A DNA stretch of 64,000 bases from Marinihelvus fidelis (lineage in GTDB: Bacteria; Pseudomonadota; Gammaproteobacteria; Xanthomonadales; SZUA-36), in the NCBI RefSeq assembly GCF_008725655.1, contig NZ_VYXP01000004.1, forward strand, positions 265,924-329,923, read 5' to 3'. Below, one piece after another: positions 46,586-54,970 of the stretch (its first letter is position 1; every line of letters begins with the position of its first letter). The notes below the pieces were generated by a model. It saw nothing but the letters and a program-made list of their open reading frames with translations. It was not told the origin of the DNA and made no database searches. A program made the translations under genes and the position numbers.

Positions 46586-49500
46586 TCAGAACTTGTAGCT
46601 CAGGCCCACGCGAATTTCGTACAGCGAGGCGTCCGCGGCGCGGGATTCACCACCCGGCGGCAGGAACAGCTCGTACAGGTACTGGCCGTTTTCGATTTCC
46701 ATGTCGACCACGCCCTGGCTACGCGGGAAAGAGACTTCCTCCAGCGTGCACCAGTCGTCGTTCAGCATGTTGCAGAAGTTGCGGATGGTGACGAAACCAG
46801 AGAAGTGGTGATCGTCACGGAAACCCGGGAATTCCTGCTCGAAGCGGATATCGAAGGTCGTCCACCAGCTGCTGTTGAACGCGTTACGCTCGGCGATGCC
46901 ACCGGCGTACTTGCTCAGGCCGCTTTCTTCAACAAAGGCGAAGAACGCCGAGGTGTTGAAGTCGGGGCCGAACACCACGTTCGGGTCATCCATGCCGGTC
47001 GGCACGTACAGCAGGTGGCGCCAGTCGATGAAGTCACCAAAGGTGTCACCGTCGTCCTGGGCAAAGGTGTAGCTGTACGGACGGCCTTCGTTGGCAGAAC
47101 CGAACAGGCTGATACGCGAGGCGTTGTCACCCCACCAGTAGGCTTCGTAGGAGACCCGGAAGGTAAAGCGATGCGGGATCTCGTAGTTGGCCGTGGCCAC
47201 GCTCGGCATGTTGAAGTCGTCGACCGCGATGTTGGCGAAGTTGGAGAACGCCACTGACGAGGTCATCGGGTTCACTTCCTCGGCCTGTGTGTAGGCGTAG
47301 CCGACGCTCCAGTCCAGGCCGAAGTCGTAGGACGCGGACAGGCCGACAGATGCGGACAGTGACTCGCCGTCGCTACCGGACACGTTGGTCAGGATGTAGT
47401 CGGAGCTGAACGCCCGTGAATCGCTGTAGATGGGACGACCATCAGGTGCCGTACCGGACACTTCACAGGTACCACAGACCAGCAGTGCGGAATCCTGCAA
47501 CTTGTTGTACAGCAGGTCCATGTTCAACTGGTAGTTCTCGTGGAAATCCCAGGTCGCGCCCAGTGCGAACTTCCATGACGCCGGGATCTTGAAGTTCGGA
47601 TCCAGGGCGTTAACCGCGGTGTTGGCGGTACCGTTCGCCACGGCATCGATCATGGCCGTCGGGACATCGTAGCCCGGCTGGCCACTGCCGTTCGGGCCCA
47701 GCGGGATGTCGAACAGCGAGAAGTCCACGCCGTAGATCGGCTCGATGGTCTGGAACTCGCGCAACTGCACCTGGGTGATACCGTCGGTGGAGTAGTTGTT
47801 GGACAGCCACACGTTCGGGTTACCACCGCCGAACAGGCCGAAACCACCACGCACCGTCCAGTAACCGTCGATGTCCCAGGTGAAGCCGACGCGCGGCTGC
47901 AGCAGGTCTTCGCCGTCCAGGTTCATGGCATTGGTGTAGCCGGCACGATCGATGAAGTTCGGGTTCTCGGTCGGCAGGTCGTCAGAGGTGTACCAGTCGT
48001 AACGCAGGCCGGCGACCAGGGTCAGCGTGCCGTCCATCAGGATCATTTCATCCTGGGCGTACAGCGTGTTGATCTGGTAGCCCCACTCAGCAGCCGAATC
48101 GCGCGGGTCGTTGGTCACCCGCGAGTTGCCGTAGTAGATGTCATCCGGACGGCCTTCACGAAGGGCCTCGATACAGCCATTCGGGTCGGTCGGGCCACAC
48201 TCTTCGTCGAAACGGTTTTCGGTGTAGACGTGCTGCAGGAACAGGTTAAACATGTCCAGGTCGTCACGCTCGTAACCGAAGGTCAGGGTGTGGTTGTCGA
48301 AGGCGTAGGCGCCGGCCAGCTTCAGGTTCAGCGTCTCGTAGCTCAGCACGTTGGCCTGGCGCGAGTCATCGGTACCCGCGTAGACAATGGCCTGCTCGTA
48401 GTTGCCGTCACCGTCCGGATCATTCCAGGTCTCGATCTGGAACTCACCAAAGGTGCTGTCGCTGCGCGAAAGCTGGCGGTTGTCCAGCTCCGAGTAGCTG
48501 ACACGGACTTCCGTGGAGAAACGATCCGTCCAGTCGGAGTACAGCGCGCCGGAGGTGGCGTTCAGTTCCGCGCCACGCTCGTAGTAGTGCTTGCCGAATT
48601 CCAGTTCGTTGGAGTCGCCGTCAGACTGGGCAATGTTGAAACCATCGTTGTAGTTGTACGTCAGCGACGCGCGATGGTAGTCGTTGATGTTCCAGTCCAG
48701 CTTGACGGTGTACTTCTCGTCTTCGTTCGGCAGGGACAGCGGCAGGCCACCCGGGTCGAAACCGTAGACGTTCTGCAGGATGTCCAGGATCTCGTCGTAC
48801 TGGGCCTGCGACACACCGTTCACCTCGCGCGCACGACCGGAACCGGCCGGACCGCGATCAAACAGGTTGGCGCCTTCAAGCTTCTCGTAGGCCACGAAGA
48901 AGAACAGCGTGTCCTTGATCAGCGGGCCGCCAAAGGTGCCGCCGTAGCGCTTCTCGTCGAAGTCGCCCAGGTCGATGGAATCGCCCTGCAGCTTGTCGCC
49001 ACGCATTGAGTCGTTGGTGTAGTCGAAGAACACTGAACCGAAGAACTCGTTCTCACCGGACTTGGTCACCGCGTTGACATTACAGGCGGTGAAGCCACCG
49101 TACTGCACGTCAAACGGCGCCAGTTCCACGGCGACTTCCTGGATGGCGTCATACGGGAACGGCTGGCGTTCGGTCGGGTAACCGTTGCTGTTCAGGCCGA
49201 AGTTGTCGTTCATGCGCACGCCGTCAACCGTCAGGCTGTTGAAGCGCGGGTTGGCGCCGGCACACTGCATGGCGCCGACAAACGCGTTGTCCTGGTAGAC
49301 ACGCGGGTCGAAGCGCACGATGTCACGAATATCGCGATTGATATGCGGAGAGTCTTCCAGGTCCTTCAGCCCGAAGGTGGACGAAGGGCCGAGCGCGACA
49401 TCATAGGTCTGCACCTGGGTCGCCGTGACAATGACTTCCTCCAGGATGGTGGAGCTCAGTGCCAGTGGCAGGCGATAGGTATCGCCCAGGCTCAGGAAAA

Positions 49501-49795
49501 CGTCGGTCACCGTCTGTGAACCGAAGCCTTCGGCGCTGGTGACGACAGTGTAAGGGCCACCGATACGCAGGCCGCTGAACGTGACCGTTCCCGAGCCGCT
49601 GGTGGAGTTGTTACGTGTTGTTCCGGTACGCGTGTCCGTCACGGTGACGTTGACACCCGAAACCGGCGTGCCTTCACCGGAATACGTGTCGACGCGAAGC
49701 GAAGAACTCGTTTCCTGTGCAAGGGCCGCAAATGGCAATAAAAGAAAAGCGGCCAGCGCGAGCACGGACCACGTATTACGTCGGTAGCAGTTCAT
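46586..49795 (-). CDS. Oar-like TonB-dependent outer-membrane receptor
   Basis: 1069 residues from MNCYRRNTWSVLALAAFLLLP (signal peptide ending at ALA-QET), preceded by a GGGGAG ribosome binding site. An N-terminal carboxypeptidase-regulatory-like beta domain (about residues 30-115: VSGVNVTVTDTRTGTT) is followed by a TonB-box-like LEEVIVTATQ and the plug (FNSLTVDGVRMNDNFG). Then comes a barrel ending in a terminal Phe (RVGLSYKF). This is the Oar/OmpA-like TonB receptor class. The ligand is unknown, and no SusD-type partner or ABC uptake system is adjacent. It has its own terminator, so is probably a single-gene unit. Confidence 0.88.
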   Translation of the reverse strand: MNCYRRNTWSVLALAAFLLLPFAALAQETSSSLRVDTYSGEGTPVSGVNVTVTDTRTGTTRNNSTSGSGTVTFSGLRIGGPYTVVTSAEGFGSQTVTDVFLSLGDTYRLPLALSSTILEEVIVTATQVQTYDVALGPSSTFGLKDLEDSPHINRDIRDIVRFDPRVYQDNAFVGAMQCAGANPRFNSLTVDGVRMNDNFGLNSNGYPTERQPFPYDAIQEVAVELAPFDVQYGGFTACNVNAVTKSGENEFFGSVFFDYTNDSMRGDKLQGDSIDLGDFDEKRYGGTFGGPLIKDTLFFFVAYEKLEGANLFDRGPAGSGRAREVNGVSQAQYDEILDILQNVYGFDPGGLPLSLPNEDEKYTVKLDWNINDYHRASLTYNYNDGFNIAQSDGDSNELEFGKHYYERGAELNATSGALYSDWTDRFSTEVRVSYSELDNRQLSRSDSTFGEFQIETWNDPDGDGNYEQAIVYAGTDDSRQANVLSYETLNLKLAGAYAFDNHTLTFGYERDDLDMFNLFLQHVYTENRFDEECGPTDPNGCIEALREGRPDDIYYGNSRVTNDPRDSAAEWGYQINTLYAQDEMILMDGTLTLVAGLRYDWYTSDDLPTENPNFIDRAGYTNAMNLDGEDLLQPRVGFTWDIDGYWTVRGGFGLFGGGNPNVWLSNNYSTDGITQVQLREFQTIEPIYGVDFSLFDIPLGPNGSGQPGYDVPTAMIDAVANGTANTAVNALDPNFKIPASWKFALGATWDFHENYQLNMDLLYNKLQDSALLVCGTCEVSGTAPDGRPIYSDSRAFSSDYILTNVSGSDGESLSASVGLSASYDFGLDWSVGYAYTQAEEVNPMTSSVAFSNFANIAVDDFNMPSVATANYEIPHRFTFRVSYEAYWWGDNASRISLFGSANEGRPYSYTFAQDDGDTFGDFIDWRHLLYVPTGMDDPNVVFGPDFNTSAFFAFVEESGLSKYAGGIAERNAFNSSWWTTFDIRFEQEFPGFRDDHHFSGFVTIRNFCNMLNDDWCTLEEVSFPRSQGVVDMEIENGQYLYELFLPPGGESRAADASLYEIRVGLSYKF

Positions 49796-50072
49796 TTTTG
49801 ACTCCCCAAAAAAAATCATCGCGTGATCTTTACAGGGGGACGTGACAGAACCGTGACACGGTTAAGGATCGTTAAATCACCGTTACCAATAGGTCAGTAC
49901 GGTCGCTTGCGATCCTTTCTGCCCTGGCGCCTCCCCAGCGCCCGGGTTCGAGCGCTGGAAGGAGTTTATCAGGAATGAATTACAATTTCTTAACAAAGTT
50001 TAACGGCCGGAAAATCGCGTGAAATTCGGCTTCCCTCTCCCGGACTTGTTCGGTAGAATACGCGGCCTTCAT
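49796..50072. promoter_or_regulatory. upstream region shared by the TonB receptor and tRNA-Pro genes
   Basis: No gene is visible. On the forward strand TAGAAT at 50054-50059 followed by a GC-rich discriminator (ACGCGGCC) is a plausible -10 for the tRNA, of the type subject to ppGpp/DksA control. On the reverse strand the AT-rich stretch around 49850-49880 and a small dyad AACCG-TGACA-CGGTT near 49855 could serve the receptor gene; no regulator site could be named. Confidence 0.4.
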
Positions 50073-50149
50073 CGGCGTGTGGCGCAGCCTGGTAGCGCAC
50101 TTCATTCGGGTTGAAGGGGTCGCAGGTTCAAATCCTGCCACGCCGACCA
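50073..50149 (+). tRNA. tRNA-Pro (anticodon CGG)
   Basis: 77 nt with a full cloverleaf: acceptor arms CGGCGTG and CACGCCG, D-arm with GCGC...GGTAGCGC, anticodon stem CTTCA/TGAAG with loop TTCGGGT (anticodon CGG), T-arm GCAGGTTCAAATCCTGC, and encoded ACCA end. The sequence resembles bacterial proline tRNAs (proK type). Confidence 0.95.
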
Positions 50150-50158
50150 ATGCATGAT

Positions 50159-50190
50159 GAAAAAGCCTGCGATTTTCGCGGGCTTTTTTA
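50159..50190 (+). terminator. intrinsic terminator after tRNA-Pro
   Basis: GCCTGCG and CGCGGGC (one T-G wobble) pair around a short AT loop, bracketed by A5 and T6 tracts, ten bases after the tRNA end. Confidence 0.85.
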
Positions 50191-50304
50191 TTGCCCGCTG
50201 CCCTGGCCACACGGTCAAACGATTGTCCTTTCCCGGCAAGCCTGCCGCGGCGCGTTGCGCGATGCTCGGTTCATTCCCCGAACCGCCGCAGGAGCACCGC
50301 TGGC

Positions 50305-50586
50305 ATGAACCACGAACTGCTTCGCAAACTGAGTTTCGTCCTGATCTTCGCTGTGCAGGTACCGGTATTGCTGGTGGGCATTGCCTGGTATCCCGATGTT
50401 GTCGCCCGCCTGCTGGCCTATTACCAGGCCGGTGACCTGTCCGGCGCCGCCCTCCTGGCATGGAACCTGTCCATGGCGGCGGTGATCGTTTCACCCATGG
50501 TGCTGCTGGTGGGCCCCTATTCCGTGGCCGCAGCGTTTTGGCAGCGGCTCGGCCAACCGGCACCGGGGAACCCGGCACGCGCCTGA
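50305..50586 (+). CDS. small two-helix membrane protein, unknown function
   Basis: 93 residues starting MNHELLRKLSFVLIFAVQV with GCAGGAG placed well before the ATG. Two membrane helices lie at residues about 8-30 (FVLIFAVQVPVLLVGIAW) and 50-74 (AWNLSMAAVIVSPMVLLVG). No family was recognised. It follows the tRNA terminator and precedes a lipoprotein-like DUF3313 gene. Its longer in-frame upstream reading has no family similarity. Confidence 0.6.
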   Translation: MNHELLRKLSFVLIFAVQVPVLLVGIAWYPDVVARLLAYYQAGDLSGAALLAWNLSMAAVIVSPMVLLVGPYSVAAAFWQRLGQPAPGNPARA

Positions 50587-50641
50587 GCGGTCATAATGGA
50601 CGTATGGCAGACAACCCGGCAGGCGCCGGAGGAGTGTCAAC

Positions 50642-51310
50642 GTGAAGCAACCCATTCGAACCCTGTTATTCAGTGCCGTGATCTGCGGCCTGTCCGCCGT
50701 GGCGCTGGCTGGCGAGGCCACGCCCAACGTCAACGAGAACGGCCTGCGCAAGGTCCACGACCGTCATCTCGACGAAGTCTATGTCGCACCGGCCAGCCGG
50801 CTGTCTGATTACCGCACGGTCTATATCGAGCAGCCCGCCGTCCAGTTTCGCAAGAACTGGGCCCGGGACCTGAATCGATCGCACCGCGGTACCGTCGTGT
50901 ACCCAAGGGACGAGCAGGAACTGATTGAAGATTACGCGCGGCTGACGCACGAAGTCTTCACCGAAATCATGGAAAAGCGTGGGTTTGTCATCGCCGAAAG
51001 CCGTGATGAAGGCACGCTGGTGGTGCGCCCGGACATTGTCGACCTCGACATTGTCGCCCCGGATATTCCGCGCGCCCAGCGCGTCGACGTCTATTCCGAG
51101 TCGGCCGGCAGGATGACCCTGGCGCTGACCCTCGAAGACGGCGCGACCGGCAAACCGGTTGTCCAGGTCAGCGACATGAAAGAGGACCCGCGCTGGGGTT
51201 ACATGGAGTGGCGCACCCGGCCCAGCAACTACTCCGATGCGCGCCGCGCGCTGAAATCCTGGGCCAATTCACTGGCCGATGCCATCGAAGACGGCCGCTG
51301 GACCGGCTGA
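50642..51310 (+). CDS. exported DUF3313-like protein
   Basis: 222 residues from a GTG start with a strong GGAGGAG site seven bases upstream. A signal peptide (MKQPIRTLLFSAVICGLSAVALA-GEA) precedes VYIEQPAVQFRKNWARDLN, a pattern of DUF3313 proteins, which are predicted envelope proteins of unknown function. VVRPDIVDLDIVAPDI and MTLALTLEDGATGKPVV follow. There is no lipobox Cys at the cleavage site. The stop abuts the convergent tamB stop with no base between them. Confidence 0.65.
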   Translation: MKQPIRTLLFSAVICGLSAVALAGEATPNVNENGLRKVHDRHLDEVYVAPASRLSDYRTVYIEQPAVQFRKNWARDLNRSHRGTVVYPRDEQELIEDYARLTHEVFTEIMEKRGFVIAESRDEGTLVVRPDIVDLDIVAPDIPRAQRVDVYSESAGRMTLALTLEDGATGKPVVQVSDMKEDPRWGYMEWRTRPSNYSDARRALKSWANSLADAIEDGRWTG

Positions 51311-54300
51311 CTAGTGGTCGAAGGTGTAGGACGCATCGACACCGGACTCGTTCTGGCCGGTGGTCGCCTTGATGCCGAATCCCTTCTTCAGGTCGTAGCG
51401 GATACCGACGACGTTTTCGTCGTCGAACAGGCTGATGCCGTAACTCAGGTACAGGCGCGGGGCGATATAGGTGCCGATATCAAAGGCGCCGATGCCCTGG
51501 CTGAAGTCGATATCACTGCCGGTGATCAGCAGTGTCCAGGCGCGTTCTTCGCTGGTGAATGGCCGTGTATAGGCCTCGACCTCCGGCCGGCGGGCCGTGC
51601 CATTAATAAAGACCCCGGCTGAGCGCACCTGGGTGTTGCCGTAGACCTCGCGCTCGGCACGGATATCCAGCACCGGGTTGTTCAGCGCCACGGTCGGGAA
51701 CCGAACGTGGGCGTCATCGAGGCGCAGGACGGGCCCATAGGCGCGCACATTGCCCATGACATCGATCGTGCCGGTGGCCATCGGCATGGCCTTGCCGGTC
51801 CAGCCCAGCGTTACGCCACCGGCCAGCCGGCCGCTGGCCAGGTCGGAATCGAAACGAACGTTCTCGCCCAGGCGCACATCCAGGCTGCCCTGCAGGCTCA
51901 ATGGGCGCGACTCCGTGATCGCCTGCTCACCTGGCCGCTCACCGGCCACCACGCGCACGTCCAGGCTTTCGCCCGTACGCGCCCTGAATGCGCTGCTGGG
52001 GCTGACCAGCGCCTGGGGAATGACAACGCGGCCATCCACGTGCCATGACTGGTCCCGCCAGGCCACGGTCATGTCCGGGCTGGCCTTGATCGACAGGTCG
52101 GACAGGTCGACAAGCTGCAGGCCCTCACCGGAAATCGAGATCTCACTCGCCAGTTCGGACAGTTGCTTGAAATCCACCTGTGCGCTCAACCGCCCCTGCC
52201 CTTCACCGGCGGTAAAACCACCCTGCAGCACCAGCTGGTCCGAGCGGGTGACCTGCCCATCAACGGCCAGGTCGCGCACGGCCAGGCCGATGACCGGCAT
52301 GTCGAAGCGGGCATTCTCGAGCCGCGCAAAACCCTGCATCTGCGGATCGGCCACGACACCGCTGATACCGATCTCCATGGTCAGGCGGCCGTCCGCGGAC
52401 TCCAGGCCGGGCACCAGCGCTTCCAGCAGGGTGATGTCATCGATGCGCGCGTCGATTTGCCCGTCGACGCGGCCGGTACCGTCGAGTGCGAGCCCATCGA
52501 CCTCGAAGGCGGCACTGATCTCGCCCAGGCCGGGCAGCGGCAGGCTGAACACCCCGGAGCGCAGTGCGCCGCTCTCAAGCGCGAAACCGAATACGCCTTC
52601 CCCGGTACGCAGCACCTCGGTCACGCCGACCTCGGAAACCTCGCCGGGACTGATGGTCAGCTGGGCGGAGCCGGAAGGCAAACCGGCACCCCGCTGCCAC
52701 GCCACCTGGCCACTGACCGTGTGCGACAGCCTGAGGTCGGATGCCCAGAAACGGTCCACGAGTGACAGCGGCAATTGTTGCAGACTGGCATCCACGCCCA
52801 GCTGCCCTGCCCCGGCATCAAGCCGGTCCACGCAGACGCCGCCCGCCGGGCGTAAATCCAGGCATAGCGCACGGGTGTGCAACTGTCCGCCGGTGTACTC
52901 GAAGCGCGTCGCTTCACGCAGCGCGACTTTCTCGCCATCTCCCTGGCGCAAGCGGAAGTCATCGAGCGCACCGGACCAGCCGCTATCCCCTGTGGCCGTT
53001 CCGGGCCGCAAAGAGGCCTGGGCGCTGGCGCGGAGATCTTCGCGGTTCGCCTCGGCCGAGATGGCCAGTGGGTAACGCGCATGGTCGACCCGAAGGACGG
53101 CATGGTCCAGGACCTGCTCGCCGAACTCAACCGGACCGGCCTCAATAACAATGCCGTCGGGACGCGACGAATCCGTCCGGGCGTCCAGCGCATGGACGAC
53201 AATATCCTCGTAACGAAGGCGCTCGGCCGCCAGGTAGAGATCGGGGAATTCCCAGCCGCCCGGCCCAAAGCGGGCATCAATACGGCCTTCGAACGGCTGC
53301 CCTTCGACCACCCCCTGGAGCTCGCCGACCTGCAATTGCAATGAACGCTCCGCCGCCGACCAATCCAGTGCGCCCGAAGCGCTGACCGTCATTGGCAAGC
53401 CGGGTACCAGCGCACCCACATCCAGGCGCTCCGCCGTCCAGCCCGACACAACGGCCAGCCCTTGCTGCCATTCGAGGTCGGCCTGTCCGGCCACCGTGCC
53501 ACCCAGCAGCTCACCACTGAAGCGCTCGAGCCGTGCACCGTCGCGATTCCCCGCGGCGTTGAATTGCAGCCTGCCTGCGGGATAACCGGGCGTCGACAGG
53601 CCGGTATCCACAACGGCACGCCACGATTCCGCCTGCCCGGTCAGCGAGGCGCGCCCCTGGCTCTGGGTGCGCAATTCCCCGGCCGGCTCACTTGACCTGG
53701 CCTCCAGCGGCCACGTCAGACTTTCCCATTCGAGTTCGAGCTGGGCGTGCTGGTCCGCTGCCTGGTAGATGCCGTCAAAGCGAACCTCGGTGTCGCCGGA
53801 AAATCGGGAAACGCCGTCTTCGATGACCAGGTTGCCATCGGCGTAGCGCACGGTCGCGGTACCGGAGACCGGCAAGTCCGCAGGCCAGGATGACAGCAAC
53901 GAGCCGGGCAGCCACCGCTCGACCACAAGGCCGGCATCCATTCGGAACGCGTCCGGCCATTCCACGTGCCCGCTCGCCGCAAGATCCATGTCTTCGGAGC
54001 CGAAGCGAGCGGTCTCCACGCTCATGCCCGAGAGGTCGCCGTGGCCTGTCACCAACAGTGCTCCCTCGGCCCACTCACTGCTCAGCCAGCCTTCGGCCTC
54101 AGCAGTCCAGTCATCGTGGCGGCCTTCGATGCGCCCGTTAACGCCCGACACCGCCAGCGGCAGGTCCGCGGGCAGCAGGTTCTGCGGTAGGCTGACATCC
54201 ACACCCACGCGCCATTGCTCAAACGGCGTGTTGATCACGCCGTTGACCGCGGCCTCCGGTGTTGCCGAACGGCCATCCACGTGCAGCTCGAGCCGGTCAC

Positions 54301-54970
54301 CATCAAGGGCCAGTTCGAGCCCGGACAGAACCGGCTCGCCGTCCGGGCCAAAAACGTCGCCGCTAACCGACACCCGCCCGTCATGCGCGCCGGTCAGCGC
54401 CAGCGCACCATTCACGCTGCCATTGAACACGTTGCTGCTGAGCCGGGCCTGCTCGATGGCCAGGTGGTCACTCCAGGCGCCGCCCAGTGTCAATGCGGTC
54501 GCGCTGAGCCTTGGTTCGCCGTCATGCCGCCACTCGATGTCCTGTAGCCTGCCCTCACCCAGGCGAATCTCAATATCCCAGGGAAGCACCATGCGGGCCA
54601 GGACTTCCTCGATACTGGACCCAGACCCGGCGCCCTCACCGCTGGTCGTCTCGATGCGGATGTTCTGCGCGTCGAGCTTGTCGATATCCAGCAATCGTCG
54701 CGCCAACCAGGCATCAACGCGCAATGACAGTTGTTCCACGCGCACGACCACGTTATCCGCTTGCCACTGTAGCCCGTGCACGACCAGCCCGTTGTCCAGT
54801 GAGCCGCTGACTTTTTCGGCCGACAGCTGGCCGTCGGTCGCCAGGGCCGCGCGGTCGAACATCCAGCGGGTCGCGCCTTCACTGTTCTGCAGCCACCAGA
54901 GTGCGCCAAGGTACAGGCCGGCCAGCAGTACCAGTATCGACACGGGAACCATCCATAACAGGCGCTTCAT
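51311..54970 (-). CDS. tamB: translocation and assembly module subunit TamB
   Basis: 1219 residues. TamB is an inner-membrane-anchored, periplasm-spanning beta-taco protein (AsmA-like/DUF490) that works with TamA in outer-membrane protein or phospholipid transport. The N-terminal anchor is MVPVSILVLLAGLYLGALWW. The bulk is beta-rich repeats. The C-terminal DUF490 domain has NPVLDIRAEREVYGNTQV and LITGSDIDFSQGIGAFDIG, ending in VDASYTFDH, a barrel-interacting C-terminus. Similar in size to E. coli TamB (1259 residues). The start overlaps the tamA stop by 4 bp. Confidence 0.94.
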   Translation of the reverse strand: MKRLLWMVPVSILVLLAGLYLGALWWLQNSEGATRWMFDRAALATDGQLSAEKVSGSLDNGLVVHGLQWQADNVVVRVEQLSLRVDAWLARRLLDIDKLDAQNIRIETTSGEGAGSGSSIEEVLARMVLPWDIEIRLGEGRLQDIEWRHDGEPRLSATALTLGGAWSDHLAIEQARLSSNVFNGSVNGALALTGAHDGRVSVSGDVFGPDGEPVLSGLELALDGDRLELHVDGRSATPEAAVNGVINTPFEQWRVGVDVSLPQNLLPADLPLAVSGVNGRIEGRHDDWTAEAEGWLSSEWAEGALLVTGHGDLSGMSVETARFGSEDMDLAASGHVEWPDAFRMDAGLVVERWLPGSLLSSWPADLPVSGTATVRYADGNLVIEDGVSRFSGDTEVRFDGIYQAADQHAQLELEWESLTWPLEARSSEPAGELRTQSQGRASLTGQAESWRAVVDTGLSTPGYPAGRLQFNAAGNRDGARLERFSGELLGGTVAGQADLEWQQGLAVVSGWTAERLDVGALVPGLPMTVSASGALDWSAAERSLQLQVGELQGVVEGQPFEGRIDARFGPGGWEFPDLYLAAERLRYEDIVVHALDARTDSSRPDGIVIEAGPVEFGEQVLDHAVLRVDHARYPLAISAEANREDLRASAQASLRPGTATGDSGWSGALDDFRLRQGDGEKVALREATRFEYTGGQLHTRALCLDLRPAGGVCVDRLDAGAGQLGVDASLQQLPLSLVDRFWASDLRLSHTVSGQVAWQRGAGLPSGSAQLTISPGEVSEVGVTEVLRTGEGVFGFALESGALRSGVFSLPLPGLGEISAAFEVDGLALDGTGRVDGQIDARIDDITLLEALVPGLESADGRLTMEIGISGVVADPQMQGFARLENARFDMPVIGLAVRDLAVDGQVTRSDQLVLQGGFTAGEGQGRLSAQVDFKQLSELASEISISGEGLQLVDLSDLSIKASPDMTVAWRDQSWHVDGRVVIPQALVSPSSAFRARTGESLDVRVVAGERPGEQAITESRPLSLQGSLDVRLGENVRFDSDLASGRLAGGVTLGWTGKAMPMATGTIDVMGNVRAYGPVLRLDDAHVRFPTVALNNPVLDIRAEREVYGNTQVRSAGVFINGTARRPEVEAYTRPFTSEERAWTLLITGSDIDFSQGIGAFDIGTYIAPRLYLSYGISLFDDENVVGIRYDLKKGFGIKATTGQNESGVDASYTFDH

